64,000 bases of DNA. Origin: Amycolatopsis solani. Lineage in GTDB: Bacteria; Actinomycetota; Actinomycetes; Mycobacteriales; Pseudonocardiaceae. The notes beneath the pieces were generated by a model. That model was not told the origin of the DNA, ran no database searches, and saw only the letters and a program-made list of their open reading frames with translations. The DNA lies in NCBI RefSeq assembly GCF_033441515.1, contig NZ_JAWQJT010000003.1, forward strand, positions 2,356,001 to 2,420,000. Direction: 5' to 3'. Both the position numbers and the translations under genes were made by a program. Numbering within the stretch: the first letter of the stretch is position 1; each line of letters opens with the position of its first letter. This document shows positions 16,547 to 25,085 of the stretch, in pieces.

Positions 16547-17943
16547 CGGTGCTCTCCCCTCGTTTCGCCCGATTGTTCCTGGTCGCGGGCTCGCGTGCCA
16601 CTCACGAGGGCGGATACCCGCGCCACGGCGACCGAACCGCCCGCCGCGGCGGCCACCCCGAGCGCGATCACCAGGCCGGGCCAGACGTAGAGCACCTGGG
16701 CGTAGGTCCCCTGCCGCCCGGCGAACACCGCACCCAGCAGCTGGGGCAGGAACGCGAGCACCCCGAGCGGCAGCAACGGCGGCGCCACCCGCCACCACCG
16801 GGGCTTCCGCCGGGCCCGCCGAACGCCCACTACCGCCAGCCCCACGGCGATCAACGCCAGCGCCCCGAGGACCCAGTCGGCGATGACACCGGCGGGCCAC
16901 GAGACATCAGGCGAGCCACCCGTCAGCACGCCCGCGATGCCCTGGGCCAGCAGTTCCGCCTCGTTGTCCAGGGCCATGCCCACGTTCGTGACGACGGCGA
17001 TGCCGTAGCCGCCGGGCAGCAGCACCTGCGCCGCGGTGTGGGAGAACCAGTCGCCGGTGTGCGACACGCGGCCGTCGCGGACGGTCCAGCCCAGCGCGTA
17101 GCCGCGGCCGGGCGCGGGGGTGTGCGCGAGCGCGGCCGAAGCCGGCGAGAGGACGCCGCCGCCGTCGCGCTGGGCGATCAGCCACTTCGCCAGGTCCTGC
17201 GCGGTGGTCAGGACGCCGTGGCTGCCGCCGGTGAACCAGTCCGGTTCGGACACCGGGACCTCGATCCCGAAGGCGCGGACGTACCCGGTGGTCCCGGCGG
17301 GCGGCGCGTCGACGGTACCGCTCGCCGTCATCCCGAGCGGCCCGAACAGCCGCGTCCGCAGGTACTCCGCGAACGGCTGCCCGGCCACCACCTCGACGAT
17401 CCGGGCGGCCACCTCGTAGTTCGGGTTGTGGTAGTGGAACTCGGCGCCCGGTTCGCTCGCCAGCGGCGCGTCGCGTAGCCGGGTCACCGCCTCGGCGAGG
17501 GTGCGCGGCTGCGCCAGCTTGAGGTCGGGGAACGCGGAGTCGGCCATCCCGGACGTCTGGTCCAGCAGCATCCGGACAGTGATCCGGCTGCCCCGCGCGT
17601 CGGCGAGCCGGAAGTCCGGAAGGTAACGCGTGACCGGTTCGTCGAGCCGGAGCTGCCCGGTCTCGGCGAGCCGGAGCACCGCGAACGCCGTCATGGACTT
17701 GCTCACCGACGCGATCGGCAGCCGGGTCGACGCGGTGATCGGCGCGCCCCCGGCGTCGTGGCCGTAGCCCGCGACGCGGACGACGTCACCGCCGTGGGTG
17801 ACGGCGACCGCGGCGCCGGGCAGGCCGGTGTGGTCGAGGTAGGCGCGGACGTAGCCGTCGACGTCCGGGGGTGCGGTCGCGGCGGCCGCGGGCGTGGCGG
17901 TGGCGAGCAGCAGGGCCGCGAGTACGAGGAAAAGCCTGGTCAT
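16513..17943 (-). CDS. Secreted/membrane serine hydrolase (class C beta-lactamase-like)
   Basis: Exported penicillin-binding-protein-like hydrolase of 476 residues. After a signal peptide (about 1-22) the catalytic SxxK is SVSK (near residue 80), the second motif is YHNPNYE, with Tyr-x-Asn, and the third is HTG in RVSHTGDW. Three to four hydrophobic helices fill the C-terminus (about 345-465), anchoring the enzyme in the membrane. Such proteins act as D-aminopeptidases, esterases or DD-peptidases; the substrate is not predictable. The gene is divergent from the ArsR operon. Confidence 0.87.
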   Translation of the reverse strand: MTRLFLVLAALLLATATPAAAATAPPDVDGYVRAYLDHTGLPGAAVAVTHGGDVVRVAGYGHDAGGAPITASTRLPIASVSKSMTAFAVLRLAETGQLRLDEPVTRYLPDFRLADARGSRITVRMLLDQTSGMADSAFPDLKLAQPRTLAEAVTRLRDAPLASEPGAEFHYHNPNYEVAARIVEVVAGQPFAEYLRTRLFGPLGMTASGTVDAPPAGTTGYVRAFGIEVPVSEPDWFTGGSHGVLTTAQDLAKWLIAQRDGGGVLSPASAALAHTPAPGRGYALGWTVRDGRVSHTGDWFSHTAAQVLLPGGYGIAVVTNVGMALDNEAELLAQGIAGVLTGGSPDVSWPAGVIADWVLGALALIAVGLAVVGVRRARRKPRWWRVAPPLLPLGVLAFLPQLLGAVFAGRQGTYAQVLYVWPGLVIALGVAAAAGGSVAVARVSALVSGTRARDQEQSGETRGEHRWVSANRPSAS

Positions 17944-18020
17944 GGGGGTAAAACTAGGGATCTCGCGGTGGCTCCACCGCTGCCGGACGGCGTCGGCGAC
18001 CCCCTACTTTCGGCACCTTC

Positions 18021-18049
18021 TTGACGGCCGCGGCACCCCGTGCCATAGT
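18021..18049 (+). promoter_or_regulatory. Predicted promoter of the ArsR operon
   Basis: TTGACG (18021-18026) and CATAGT (18044-18049) with a 17-base spacer. The transcription start would fall near 18056, just before the GGTTGATAAA repeats, giving a leader of about 30 bases. Confidence 0.6.
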
Positions 18050-18058
18050 CAACACATC

Positions 18059-18084
18059 GGTTGATAAACAGATTGGTTGATAAA
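18059..18084 (+). promoter_or_regulatory. Direct repeat GGTTGATAAA, candidate ArsR operator
   Basis: GGTTGATAAA occurs at 18059-18068 and 18075-18084, 16 bases apart, directly downstream of the predicted start of transcription and next to the ATG of the ArsR gene. The 16-base phase puts both copies on nearly one face of the helix. The position suits a repressor roadblock or autorepression. Confidence 0.55.
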
Positions 18085-18085
18085 G

Positions 18086-18421
18086 ATGGCGCTTGACGAG
18101 GAGGCGCTGGACCGGGCGTTCACCGCACTGGGCGACCCGGTGCGCCGGGCGCTCGTCGCCCGGCTCTCCCGCGGCGAAGCGACGGTCAACGAGCTGGCCG
18201 AGCCCTTCGAGATCACCAAGCAGGCGATCTCGCGGCACATCCAGGTGCTGGAGCAGGCCGGGCTGATCACGCGCAGCCGTGACGGCCAGCGACGGCCGTG
18301 CCACCTCGTCCCGGCCGCCCTCGAAGCACTGACCGGCTGGATCGACACCTACCGGCTGGCCACCGAACGCAGCTACCGGCGGCTCGACGCCGTCCTGGAA
18401 ACCCTGGAGGAAGAGAAATGA
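18086..18421 (+). CDS. ArsR-family (metalloregulator-like) transcriptional regulator
   Basis: Winged-helix repressor of 111 residues without metal-binding Cys clusters. The HTH is LGDPVRRALVARLSRGEATVNELA followed by ITKQAISRHIQVLEQAGLI and the wing SRDGQRRPCHL. ArsR proteins of this subtype are commonly paired with SRPBCC (AHSA1) proteins, as here: the next gene starts inside its stop codon (ATGA). ATG at 18086 is chosen over a TTG at 18077 because the TTG lies inside the operator repeat. It probably represses its own operon. Confidence 0.9.
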   Translation: MALDEEALDRAFTALGDPVRRALVARLSRGEATVNELAEPFEITKQAISRHIQVLEQAGLITRSRDGQRRPCHLVPAALEALTGWIDTYRLATERSYRRLDAVLETLEEEK

Positions 18422-18873
18422 GCACCACGATCACCGCGCAGCCCGGCACCCCGTTCATCGAGATCAGCCGCGAGTTCGCGGCCTCCCCCGACAAGGTGCT
18501 GCGGGCCCACACCGACCCGGAGCTCGTCGTGCGCTGGCTCGGCCCGCGCGGCATGGAGATGGAACTGCTCGAGTTCGACGCCCGCTCGGGCGGGGCCTAC
18601 CACTACGTCCACCGCGACGACCGCGGCGAGTACCGCTTCCGCGGCGTCTACCACACGGTGAGCGCCGACCGGATCGTCCAGACCTTCGAATTCGAGGGCA
18701 ACCCCGGCGAGGTCTGCCTGGAGTCGATGCCCCTGATCGACCTCGGCGGCCGCACGCGGATCGAAGGCCGCTCGGTGTTCCCGTCGGTCGAAGCCCGCGA
18801 CGCGGCGGTGAAGAGCGGCATGAACAACGGGATCACGCAGTCCTACGAGCGCCTCGACGCGGTGCTGGCGTGA
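18418..18873 (+). CDS. SRPBCC family protein (AHSA1-like)
   Basis: Hydrophobic-ligand-binding fold protein of 151 residues, second gene of the ArsR operon. The start ISREFAASPDKVLRAHTDPELVVRWLGPRGM is typical of the AHSA1/START group, with GGAYHYVHRDDRGEYRFRGVYH and a final helix. These proteins bind small lipophilic molecules; the ArsR pairing suggests response to such a ligand. Overlaps both neighbours (ATGA upstream, GTGA downstream), so all three genes are one translational unit. Confidence 0.85.
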   Translation: MSTTITAQPGTPFIEISREFAASPDKVLRAHTDPELVVRWLGPRGMEMELLEFDARSGGAYHYVHRDDRGEYRFRGVYHTVSADRIVQTFEFEGNPGEVCLESMPLIDLGGRTRIEGRSVFPSVEARDAAVKSGMNNGITQSYERLDAVLA

Positions 18874-19469
18874 CGACGGCCGCGAGCTTCTGCACGTCGC
18901 TCGACGGCTTCGTGGCGCGGCCCGACGACAGCGTCGGGCCGCTCTTCGACTGGTACACCGCCGGGGACGTCGAGGTGCCCATGGTGGGCTACCCGATCAC
19001 GTTCCGCGTCGCGCCGTCGAGCGCGGGCTACCTGCGGGAAATGCTGGATTCGGCGCGCCACAGCGCGTTCGTCTGCGGCCGCCGGGTGTTCGACCACACC
19101 CACGGCTGGGGCGGCCGGCCGCCCGGCGGCGGGAAAGCGTTCGTCGTGACGCACCGCCCGCCACCGCCGGACTGGTCCGCGGAGAACCTGGCGCCGTTCA
19201 CGTTCGTCGGCGACGTCGCCGACGCGATCGAGCGGGCGAAGGCGGCCGGGGACGGCAACGTCGGCGTCTCCGGGCCGGACATCGCCCGGCAGTGCCTGCG
19301 CCTCGGCCTGCTGGACGAGGTGCGGATCGACCTCGTCCCGGTGTTCCTCGGCGAAGGAGTGCGCTACTTCGACGACCTCGGCGCCACCGGCGCGGAACTC
19401 GAACGCGTCGAGGTCGTCGCCGGCGAAGGCGTCACCCACCTGCGGTACCGGGTGCACTACCGGTCCTGA
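18870..19469 (+). CDS. Dihydrofolate reductase family protein (RibD C-terminal-like)
   Basis: NADPH-binding reductase-like protein of 199 residues. Family features are the N-terminal SLDGFVARPDDSVGPLFDWY, the central FVCGRRVFDHTHGWGG and AFVVTH, and VGVSGPDIARQCLRLGLLDEVRIDLVPVFLGEGVRYF near the C-terminus. Such proteins are related to the RibD reductase domain, and the true substrate is unknown. GTG start overlaps the SRPBCC stop. It ends 13 bases inside the convergent FMN reductase gene. Confidence 0.85.
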   Translation: MTTAASFCTSLDGFVARPDDSVGPLFDWYTAGDVEVPMVGYPITFRVAPSSAGYLREMLDSARHSAFVCGRRVFDHTHGWGGRPPGGGKAFVVTHRPPPPDWSAENLAPFTFVGDVADAIERAKAAGDGNVGVSGPDIARQCLRLGLLDEVRIDLVPVFLGEGVRYFDDLGATGAELERVEVVAGEGVTHLRYRVHYRS

Positions 19470-20053
19470 GTGGACGCTTCCGCCAGCAGCTGGTCGAAGG
19501 GCACGAACTCCGGCTCGGCGGTCACCTTCGGCCGTCCGGCCGCGAGGGCGGCCAGCTCCGTGCCGGCCTTCTCGACCCGCCGTTGCAGCGCGCCTTCCCC
19601 GCCGCCCCAGTCGGACGAAGCCGCGTACACGCCGGTCGCGACCGGGTCCGCCTTCAGATACCCGAACAGCGGACGCAGCTGGTAGTCGAGCACCAGCGAG
19701 TGCCGCTCGGTGCCGCCGGTCGCGCCGAGCAGCACCGGCTTGCCCACCAGCGAATCCGCGTCGAGGACGTCGAAGAACGACTTGAACAGTCCGCTGTAGC
19801 CCGCCGTGAACACCGGGGTGACGGCGATCAGCGCGTCCGCGCCGGTCACCGCGTCGATCGCGGCCCGCAGTTCCGGGCTCGGGAAGCCGGTGAGCAGGTT
19901 CTTCGTGACGTCGAGCGCGATGTCGCGCAGCTCGACGACGGTCAAGGAGACCGGCTCGCCGGCCGCGGCGACGGTCGCCGCGGCCAGCCGGTCGGCCAGC
20001 AACCGGGTCGAGGAGGGCACCGACAGCCCCGCCGTCACCACCGCGAGCTTCAT
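19457..20053 (-). CDS. CE1759-family FMN reductase
   Basis: NAD(P)H:FMN reductase of 198 residues with a flavodoxin-like fold. It begins MKLAVVTAGLSVPSSTRLLADRLA and has the flavin-binding loop TPVFTAGYSGLFKSFFDVLD and LLGATGGTERHSL. This family (CE1759) occurs almost always beside a CE1758-family flavin monooxygenase, and here the ATG overlaps that gene's stop (ATGA). It should supply reduced FMN to the partner. Confidence 0.9.
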   Translation of the reverse strand: MKLAVVTAGLSVPSSTRLLADRLAAATVAAAGEPVSLTVVELRDIALDVTKNLLTGFPSPELRAAIDAVTGADALIAVTPVFTAGYSGLFKSFFDVLDADSLVGKPVLLGATGGTERHSLVLDYQLRPLFGYLKADPVATGVYAASSDWGGGEGALQRRVEKAGTELAALAAGRPKVTAEPEFVPFDQLLAEASTQDR

Positions 20054-21138
20054 GCCTGGCTCCCGACGAGCGCCGCGGCCTTGAGGGACTCGTGGGTCGG
20101 CGCGTCCGGGACGTGCGCCGGGCGCAGCGCGTCGAGTTCCTTGCGCAGCACCGGGACGACGTGCTCGCCGAGCAGGTCGAGCTGCTCCAGGACGGTCTTC
20201 AGCGGCAGCCCGGCGTGGTCCATCAGGAACAGCTGACGCTGGTAGTCGCCGAAGTGCTCGCGGAAGGTCAGCGTCTTGTCGATGACCTCCTGCGGGCTGC
20301 CGACGGTCAGCGGCGTCTGGTCGGTGAACTCCTCCAGCGACGGGCCGTGCCCGTACACCGGCGCGTTGTCGAAGTACGGCCGGAATTCGTTCCAGGCGTC
20401 CTGCGACTTCGGCCGGATGAACGCCTGCCCGCCGAGGCCGACGATGGCCTGGTCGGCCTGGCCGTGGCCGTAGTGCTCGAAGCGCTGCCGGTAGAAGGCG
20501 ATCAGCTGCTGGAAGTGCTCCTTCGGCCAGAAGATGTGGTTGGCGAAGAAGCCGTCACCGTAGTAGGCGGCCTGCTCCGCGATCTCCGGGCTGCGGATGG
20601 AGCCGTGCCAGACGAACGGCGGGACGTCGTCGAGCGGGCGCGGCGTCGAGGTGAAGCCCTGCAGCGGCGTGCGGAACTTGCCCTGCCAGTCCACGACGTC
20701 TTCGCGCCAGAGCCTGCGCAGCAGCGCGTAGTTCTCGATGGCCAGCGGGATGCCCTCGCGGATGTCCTGGCCGAACCACGGGTAGACCGGTCCGGTGTTG
20801 CCGCGGCCCATCATGAGGTCGACGCGGCCGTCGGCGAGGTGCTGCAGCATCGCGAAGTCCTCGGCGATCTTCACCGGGTCGTTCGTGGTGATCAGCGTCG
20901 TCGACGTGGAGAGGACGATCTTGGACGTCTGCGCCGCGATGTGACCCAGCATCGTCGTGGGCGACGACGGCACGAACGGCGGGTTGTGGTGCTCGCCGGT
21001 CGCGAAGACGTCGAGGCCGACCTCCTCCGCCTTGAGCGCGATCCGGACCATCGCCTTGATCCGCTCGTGTTCCGTCGGCGTGCTGCCGTTCGTGGGATCG
21101 GTCGTGACGTCGCCCACCGTGAAGATTCCGAACTGCAT
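20050..21138 (-). CDS. CE1758-family LLM-class flavin-dependent oxidoreductase
   Basis: Luciferase-like monooxygenase of 362 residues using FMNH2 supplied by the reductase encoded next to it. It begins MQFGIFTVGDVTTDPTNG and shows the TIM barrel motifs VFATGEHHNPPFVPSSP, DFAMLQHLADGRVDLMMGRG and the substrate lid region. The start codon is the ATG of MQFGIF, preceded by GGGAGCAGG; longer in-frame readings extend into the promoter. The physiological substrate of this pair is not established; oxidative-stress or thiol roles are possible. Confidence 0.9.
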   Translation of the reverse strand: MQFGIFTVGDVTTDPTNGSTPTEHERIKAMVRIALKAEEVGLDVFATGEHHNPPFVPSSPTTMLGHIAAQTSKIVLSTSTTLITTNDPVKIAEDFAMLQHLADGRVDLMMGRGNTGPVYPWFGQDIREGIPLAIENYALLRRLWREDVVDWQGKFRTPLQGFTSTPRPLDDVPPFVWHGSIRSPEIAEQAAYYGDGFFANHIFWPKEHFQQLIAFYRQRFEHYGHGQADQAIVGLGGQAFIRPKSQDAWNEFRPYFDNAPVYGHGPSLEEFTDQTPLTVGSPQEVIDKTLTFREHFGDYQRQLFLMDHAGLPLKTVLEQLDLLGEHVVPVLRKELDALRPAHVPDAPTHESLKAAALVGSQA

Positions 21139-21161
21139 GACCTGCTCCCTTCGCGAGCACC

Positions 21162-21190
21162 ATCTTACATGCGCGTTCAACTACTTCCAA
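21162..21190 (-). promoter_or_regulatory. Predicted promoter of the LLM-FMN reductase operon
   Basis: On the minus strand TTGGAA (21190-21185) and TAAGAT (21167-21162) with exactly 17 bases between. Transcription would begin about 17 bases before the start codon, leaving room only for a short leader containing GGGAGCAGG. Confidence 0.6.
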
Positions 21191-21245
21191 GCAAGAGATA
21201 TTCCGGCCGTCAATGCCGTAGGGGGCACCAAGTAAGGTCAGTGAC

Positions 21246-22871
21246 ATGGACGCGGAGCTCGGTCGGCTGGGTCTGGCAGAACGTTCGGTACGACTTCTCA
21301 CGGGCCGCGACATCTGGGGCTCGATCACCCCACTGCTCGCGCCCCGCCGGAACCTGGTGGCCGCGTTCGGCCACGTCGGTCCCGGCGCGGCCGCGCTGCT
21401 GCCGTTGGAGCCCGGCGACACGCTGATCACGGACGCGAGCCTGGACACGGTGCTGTCCGGCGCGACGAGCCCGCACGCGCTGCTGCACTGGGTCAAGGCG
21501 GGCGTGATCGTGCACTCGCTGCGCGGGCTGAACGCCAAGCTGGTGATCGCGGAGGACGACCCGTCCTTCGTGGTGGTCGGCTCGGCCGACGTCACCGCGG
21601 CCGGCCCCCGGCAGCTGTTCGAGGCGGTCACGCTCTCGCACGAGAAGCAGACCGTCGAGGAGGCCCAGGAAGCCTGGCTCGACTGGTGCGACCTCGCGGG
21701 CCCGGCACTGACGGCGGGCGACCTGGAGCCGCTGCTGGAGCAGTACGGCGCGGGCAAGCTTGTCACGACCCGGGCGGCGACCCCCGCCCGCACCACCGCC
21801 GCCCGCCCGGCGGTGACGACCCGCCCGGCCACCCCGGTCCGGCCCGCGGCTGCGACTCCCCCGCCGTCCCCGGTGCGCCCGGCGCCGTCGCCGGTGCGCC
21901 CGGCCGCCACCACACCCGTCCGGCCGGGCACCCCCGGCACCTCCGCCGCACCCGGCACCTCGCCGGTCCGCCCGGCCACCCCCGGCGCCCCTGGCACTTC
22001 CGCCACTCCCGGCACCGCCGGAACCCCGGGCACCTCGGGCACCCCGGGCACCTCGGCCGCCCCCGGCACCTCCGCCGCATCCGGCACCCCGGGCACCTCC
22101 GGTACCTCTCCGACTCACCCAGCCGCCCCCGGCGCCGCCGCTGCTGCCGGCACGCCCGCCGGTCTGGGGGCCCCCGGCACCGCTTCCCCGGGCCTGCCCG
22201 GGACCCCCGGCGCGCAGCCGGGCGACCCCACGGCCACCGGCGCCCAGCCGGGCACCGCCACGCCGTCCACCACCGAGGCAGGCACCCCGGCCGAGTCCCC
22301 CGCGGCCACCGCGGGCGCGGAACCGGTTGCAGCACCGGCCGAAACCGAAGCCGCCGAACCCACCGACGTCCCCCGGCCCGCCTGGCCCCGCCCGGCCGAG
22401 CTCTACCTGGTCAGCCTCGTCGAAGGCGGCGAACCGTCCGCCGAAGCCGAGTACCGCCTGGAAGAGCTCGCCCGCGACTACACCCACCCGGGCGAGAACG
22501 GCGAATCCCCCTTCCGGGTCGAGCTGTTCTGGGCCGACGACGGCCAGGGCCAGGACCCGCCGCGCACCCTCCGCGCCGGCGTGCACGTGATCCGCGTCTA
22601 CAGCCAGAAGCAGGGGCGTGCGCTGGTCGGGTCGCGGATCGAGGCCCCCGGCCTGGTCCTGCACGCCTTCGCCGACGAGTTCGCCTACCCCCGGCGCACG
22701 TACTGCTACATCCTGACCCGGGAGTCGGCGGCGCGGCCGGCGTTCGGCGACCTCCGCAAGGGCCTCGTCGCGATCGGCGAGAAGCCGAATTTCCGCAACA
22801 GTTTCCAGGTCCCGCGGAAGATCGAAGCCCTGCTGAGCCTGTGGCCCGACCTGGGCTACGACCCCCGCTAG
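21246..22871 (+). CDS. PLD-like N-terminal domain protein with Pro/Thr/Gly linker
   Basis: Protein of 541 residues with three parts. Residues 1-175 resemble a phospholipase D-type fold: a single HKD-like strand reads LRGLNAKLVI ... FVVVGSADVTAAG, where the expected His of HxK is Asn. Residues about 175-390 are low-complexity Thr/Pro/Ala/Gly repeats (PGTSGTPGTS, PATPGAPG), probably unfolded and extracellular-like, but there is no signal peptide. Residues about 390-541 form a compact domain (AYPRRTYCYILTRESAARP, SFQVPRKIEALLSLWPDL). The likely -10 (TAAGGT at 21233-21238) is 7 bases from the ATG, so the transcript could be leaderless. Role unknown; upstream of parE but not clearly linked to it. 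Confidence 0.65.
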   Translation: MDAELGRLGLAERSVRLLTGRDIWGSITPLLAPRRNLVAAFGHVGPGAAALLPLEPGDTLITDASLDTVLSGATSPHALLHWVKAGVIVHSLRGLNAKLVIAEDDPSFVVVGSADVTAAGPRQLFEAVTLSHEKQTVEEAQEAWLDWCDLAGPALTAGDLEPLLEQYGAGKLVTTRAATPARTTAARPAVTTRPATPVRPAAATPPPSPVRPAPSPVRPAATTPVRPGTPGTSAAPGTSPVRPATPGAPGTSATPGTAGTPGTSGTPGTSAAPGTSAASGTPGTSGTSPTHPAAPGAAAAAGTPAGLGAPGTASPGLPGTPGAQPGDPTATGAQPGTATPSTTEAGTPAESPAATAGAEPVAAPAETEAAEPTDVPRPAWPRPAELYLVSLVEGGEPSAEAEYRLEELARDYTHPGENGESPFRVELFWADDGQGQDPPRTLRAGVHVIRVYSQKQGRALVGSRIEAPGLVLHAFADEFAYPRRTYCYILTRESAARPAFGDLRKGLVAIGEKPNFRNSFQVPRKIEALLSLWPDLGYDPR

Positions 22872-22932
22872 ACGGCGGCGCCCGCCACTCCCGGGACGGG
22901 AGCGCGCGGAAGTTGTCGGGGTGGGCGGATAT

Positions 22933-22950
22933 CCTGCACTACGGTGCAGG
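22933..22950 (+). promoter_or_regulatory. C(UACG)G tetraloop hairpin in the parE leader
   Basis: CCTGCAC TACG GTGCAGG makes a 7-bp stem closed by C-G around a UACG loop, the exceptionally stable UNCG class. It lies 56 bases before the parE GTG and about 60 bases after the preceding gene. It could stabilise the 5' end of the transcript or terminate readthrough; no T-tract follows. Confidence 0.55.
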
Positions 22951-23005
22951 CGAGTCCGCACCACCACCAGCACTTTCGCGAGCCACGATCCGGGAGAACG
23001 ACCCT

Positions 23006-25057
23006 GTGACTGCCGAGACCTTGTACGGGGCCGATGACCTGACCCATCTCGAGGGTCTCGAGGCCGTCCGCAAACGCCCCGGGATGTACATCGGCTCCAC
23101 CGACAGCCGTGGCATCAACCACCTCTTCTCCGAGGTGGTGGACAACTCGACCGACGAGGGCGTGGCCGGGCACGCGACGAAGATCGTCGTCACGCTGCAC
23201 GCCGACGGCAGCGTCCAGGTCGACGACGACGGCCGCGGCATCCCGACCGGCACCCACGCGAAGTCCGGTTTGTCCGGCGTCGAACTGGTGCTGACCCGGC
23301 TGCACGCCGGCGGCAAGTTCGGCGGCTCCGGCTACAAGACCTCCGGCGGCCTCCACGGCGTCGGCGCTTCGGCGGTCAACGCGCTGTCGCACCGCTTCGA
23401 CGTCACGGTGAAGCAGGACGGCAAGGTCCACCAGATGTCGTTCAAGCACGGCGTCCCCGGCACCTTCGACGCGCCCGGCCCGAAGGCGAAGTTCACCCGC
23501 CGGTCCGGGCTGAACCTCGTCGGCAAGATGAAGCGCGGCGAGCGCGGCGGCACGTCGATCCGCTACTGGTACGACTCGCGCTACTTCGAGTCCGGTGCGG
23601 CGCTGGACGTCGAGGGCGTGCGCGCGAAGCTGCGCAACACCGCGTTCCTCGTCCCGGGCGTCACGTACGTGCTGCGCACCGCGATCGAAGACACGATCAA
23701 CGAAGAGACGTTCCACTTCCCGCACGGCCTGGTCGACATGGTCGACTTCCTGACGCCGTCGGGCGAGAAGCCGGTCTGCGGCACGCTGCTGATCACCGGC
23801 GAAGGAACGTACAAGGAGAACGCGGCCGACGCCGCGGGCGTCATGCAGTCCAATGTGGAGCGTCACGCCGAGGTCGAGGTGGCGCTGCGCTGGGGCACCG
23901 GCTACGAGCGCACGGTCGAGTGCTTCACCAACACGATCCGCAACGTCCACGGCGGCACCCACCGCCGCGGCTTCGACCGCGCGGTGGCGAAGGCGTTGCA
24001 GGAGGCCATCTCCAAAACCCGCGGGCTGCTCAAGCCCAAGGAGGACATGCCGACGATCGAGGACGTCCTCGAGGGCATGACGGCCGTGGTGCACGTCCGG
24101 CTGCCGGAGCCGCAGTTCACCTCGCAGACGAAGGACGAGCTGTCCACCGCCGGCATCACCCGCGTCCTGCAGGGCATCGTCGACAAGCACGTCAAGGCCT
24201 GGACCGAGGACCGCAAGACCAAGTCCGAGGCCAAGGTCGTGCTGCAGAAGGTGGTCGACGCCTCCCGCGTCCGGCTGACCCAGAAGCAGCAGAAGGACGC
24301 GGCCCGGCGCAAGACCGCGCTCGAAGGCGCGGCCATGCCGCCCAAGCTGGTCGACTGCCGCACCACCGGCGTTTCGCGGAGTGAGCTGTTCCTGGTCGAG
24401 GGCGACAGCGCGCTGGGGTCGGCGCGCATGGCGCGCGTGTCGGAGTACCAGGCGCTGCTGCCGCTGCGGGGCAAGATCCTGAACGTGCAGAAGGCGTCAC
24501 TGGGCGACACCCTGAAGAACGCCGAGATCGCGTCGATCGTGCAGGTCCTCGGCGCGGGCACCGGCCGCACGTTCGACCTGACGACCATGCGCTACGGCCG
24601 CGTCATCCTGATGGCGGACGCGGACGTCGACGGCTCGCACATCCGCACCCTCCTGATCACGCTGTTCGCGAAGTACATGCGCCCGGTGATCGAGGACGGC
24701 CGGCTGTACGCGGCGATGCCGCCGTTGCACAAGCTCGTCACCAAGGGCCGCAACCCGGAGACGCACTTCACCTTCACCCAGCAGGAGATGGAGACGAAGT
24801 TCGCGGAACTGGAGAAGGCGGGCAAGAACATCGTCACCCCGGTGCCGCGGTTCAAGGGCCTCGGCGAGATGGACGCCGACGAGCTGTGGGAAACCACGAT
24901 GAACCCGGCCACCCGCTCGGTCCGCCGCATCACCATGGACGACGCCGAAGCCGCCGAGGGCGCGCTGGAACTGCTGATGGGCGAGAAGGTCGAGCCCCGG
25001 CGGAACTGGCTGGTCGCCTCCTCGGACCGCATCGACCGCGACGCCATCGACGCTTGA
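23006..25057 (+). CDS. parE: DNA topoisomerase IV subunit B (GyrB/ParE type)
   Basis: ATPase subunit of a type IIA topoisomerase, 683 residues. The GHKL ATPase domain is intact ([35 protein letters not shown]), followed by the transducer. The TOPRIM domain has EGDSALGSA and [15 protein letters not shown] with the acidic triad. DPETHF-like C-terminal signature includes [20 protein letters not shown]. The length and the neighbour gene favour ParE over GyrB of the dnaN-recF locus. GTG start follows GGAGAACGACCCT. It is followed after 28 bases by parC, so both subunits are made together. Confidence 0.9.
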   Translation: MTAETLYGADDLTHLEGLEAVRKRPGMYIGSTDSRGINHLFSEVVDNSTDEGVAGHATKIVVTLHADGSVQVDDDGRGIPTGTHAKSGLSGVELVLTRLHAGGKFGGSGYKTSGGLHGVGASAVNALSHRFDVTVKQDGKVHQMSFKHGVPGTFDAPGPKAKFTRRSGLNLVGKMKRGERGGTSIRYWYDSRYFESGAALDVEGVRAKLRNTAFLVPGVTYVLRTAIEDTINEETFHFPHGLVDMVDFLTPSGEKPVCGTLLITGEGTYKENAADAAGVMQSNVERHAEVEVALRWGTGYERTVECFTNTIRNVHGGTHRRGFDRAVAKALQEAISKTRGLLKPKEDMPTIEDVLEGMTAVVHVRLPEPQFTSQTKDELSTAGITRVLQGIVDKHVKAWTEDRKTKSEAKVVLQKVVDASRVRLTQKQQKDAARRKTALEGAAMPPKLVDCRTTGVSRSELFLVEGDSALGSARMARVSEYQALLPLRGKILNVQKASLGDTLKNAEIASIVQVLGAGTGRTFDLTTMRYGRVILMADADVDGSHIRTLLITLFAKYMRPVIEDGRLYAAMPPLHKLVTKGRNPETHFTFTQQEMETKFAELEKAGKNIVTPVPRFKGLGEMDADELWETTMNPATRSVRRITMDDAEAAEGALELLMGEKVEPRRNWLVASSDRIDRDAIDA

Positions 25058-25085
25058 TTTTTCTCAGCTACCAAGGAGTTCTGCC

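Noticed and set aside
22872..23005. Sigma-70 promoter for parE near TTGTCG and TATCCT
   Set aside because: Spacing of only 11 bases between the boxes.
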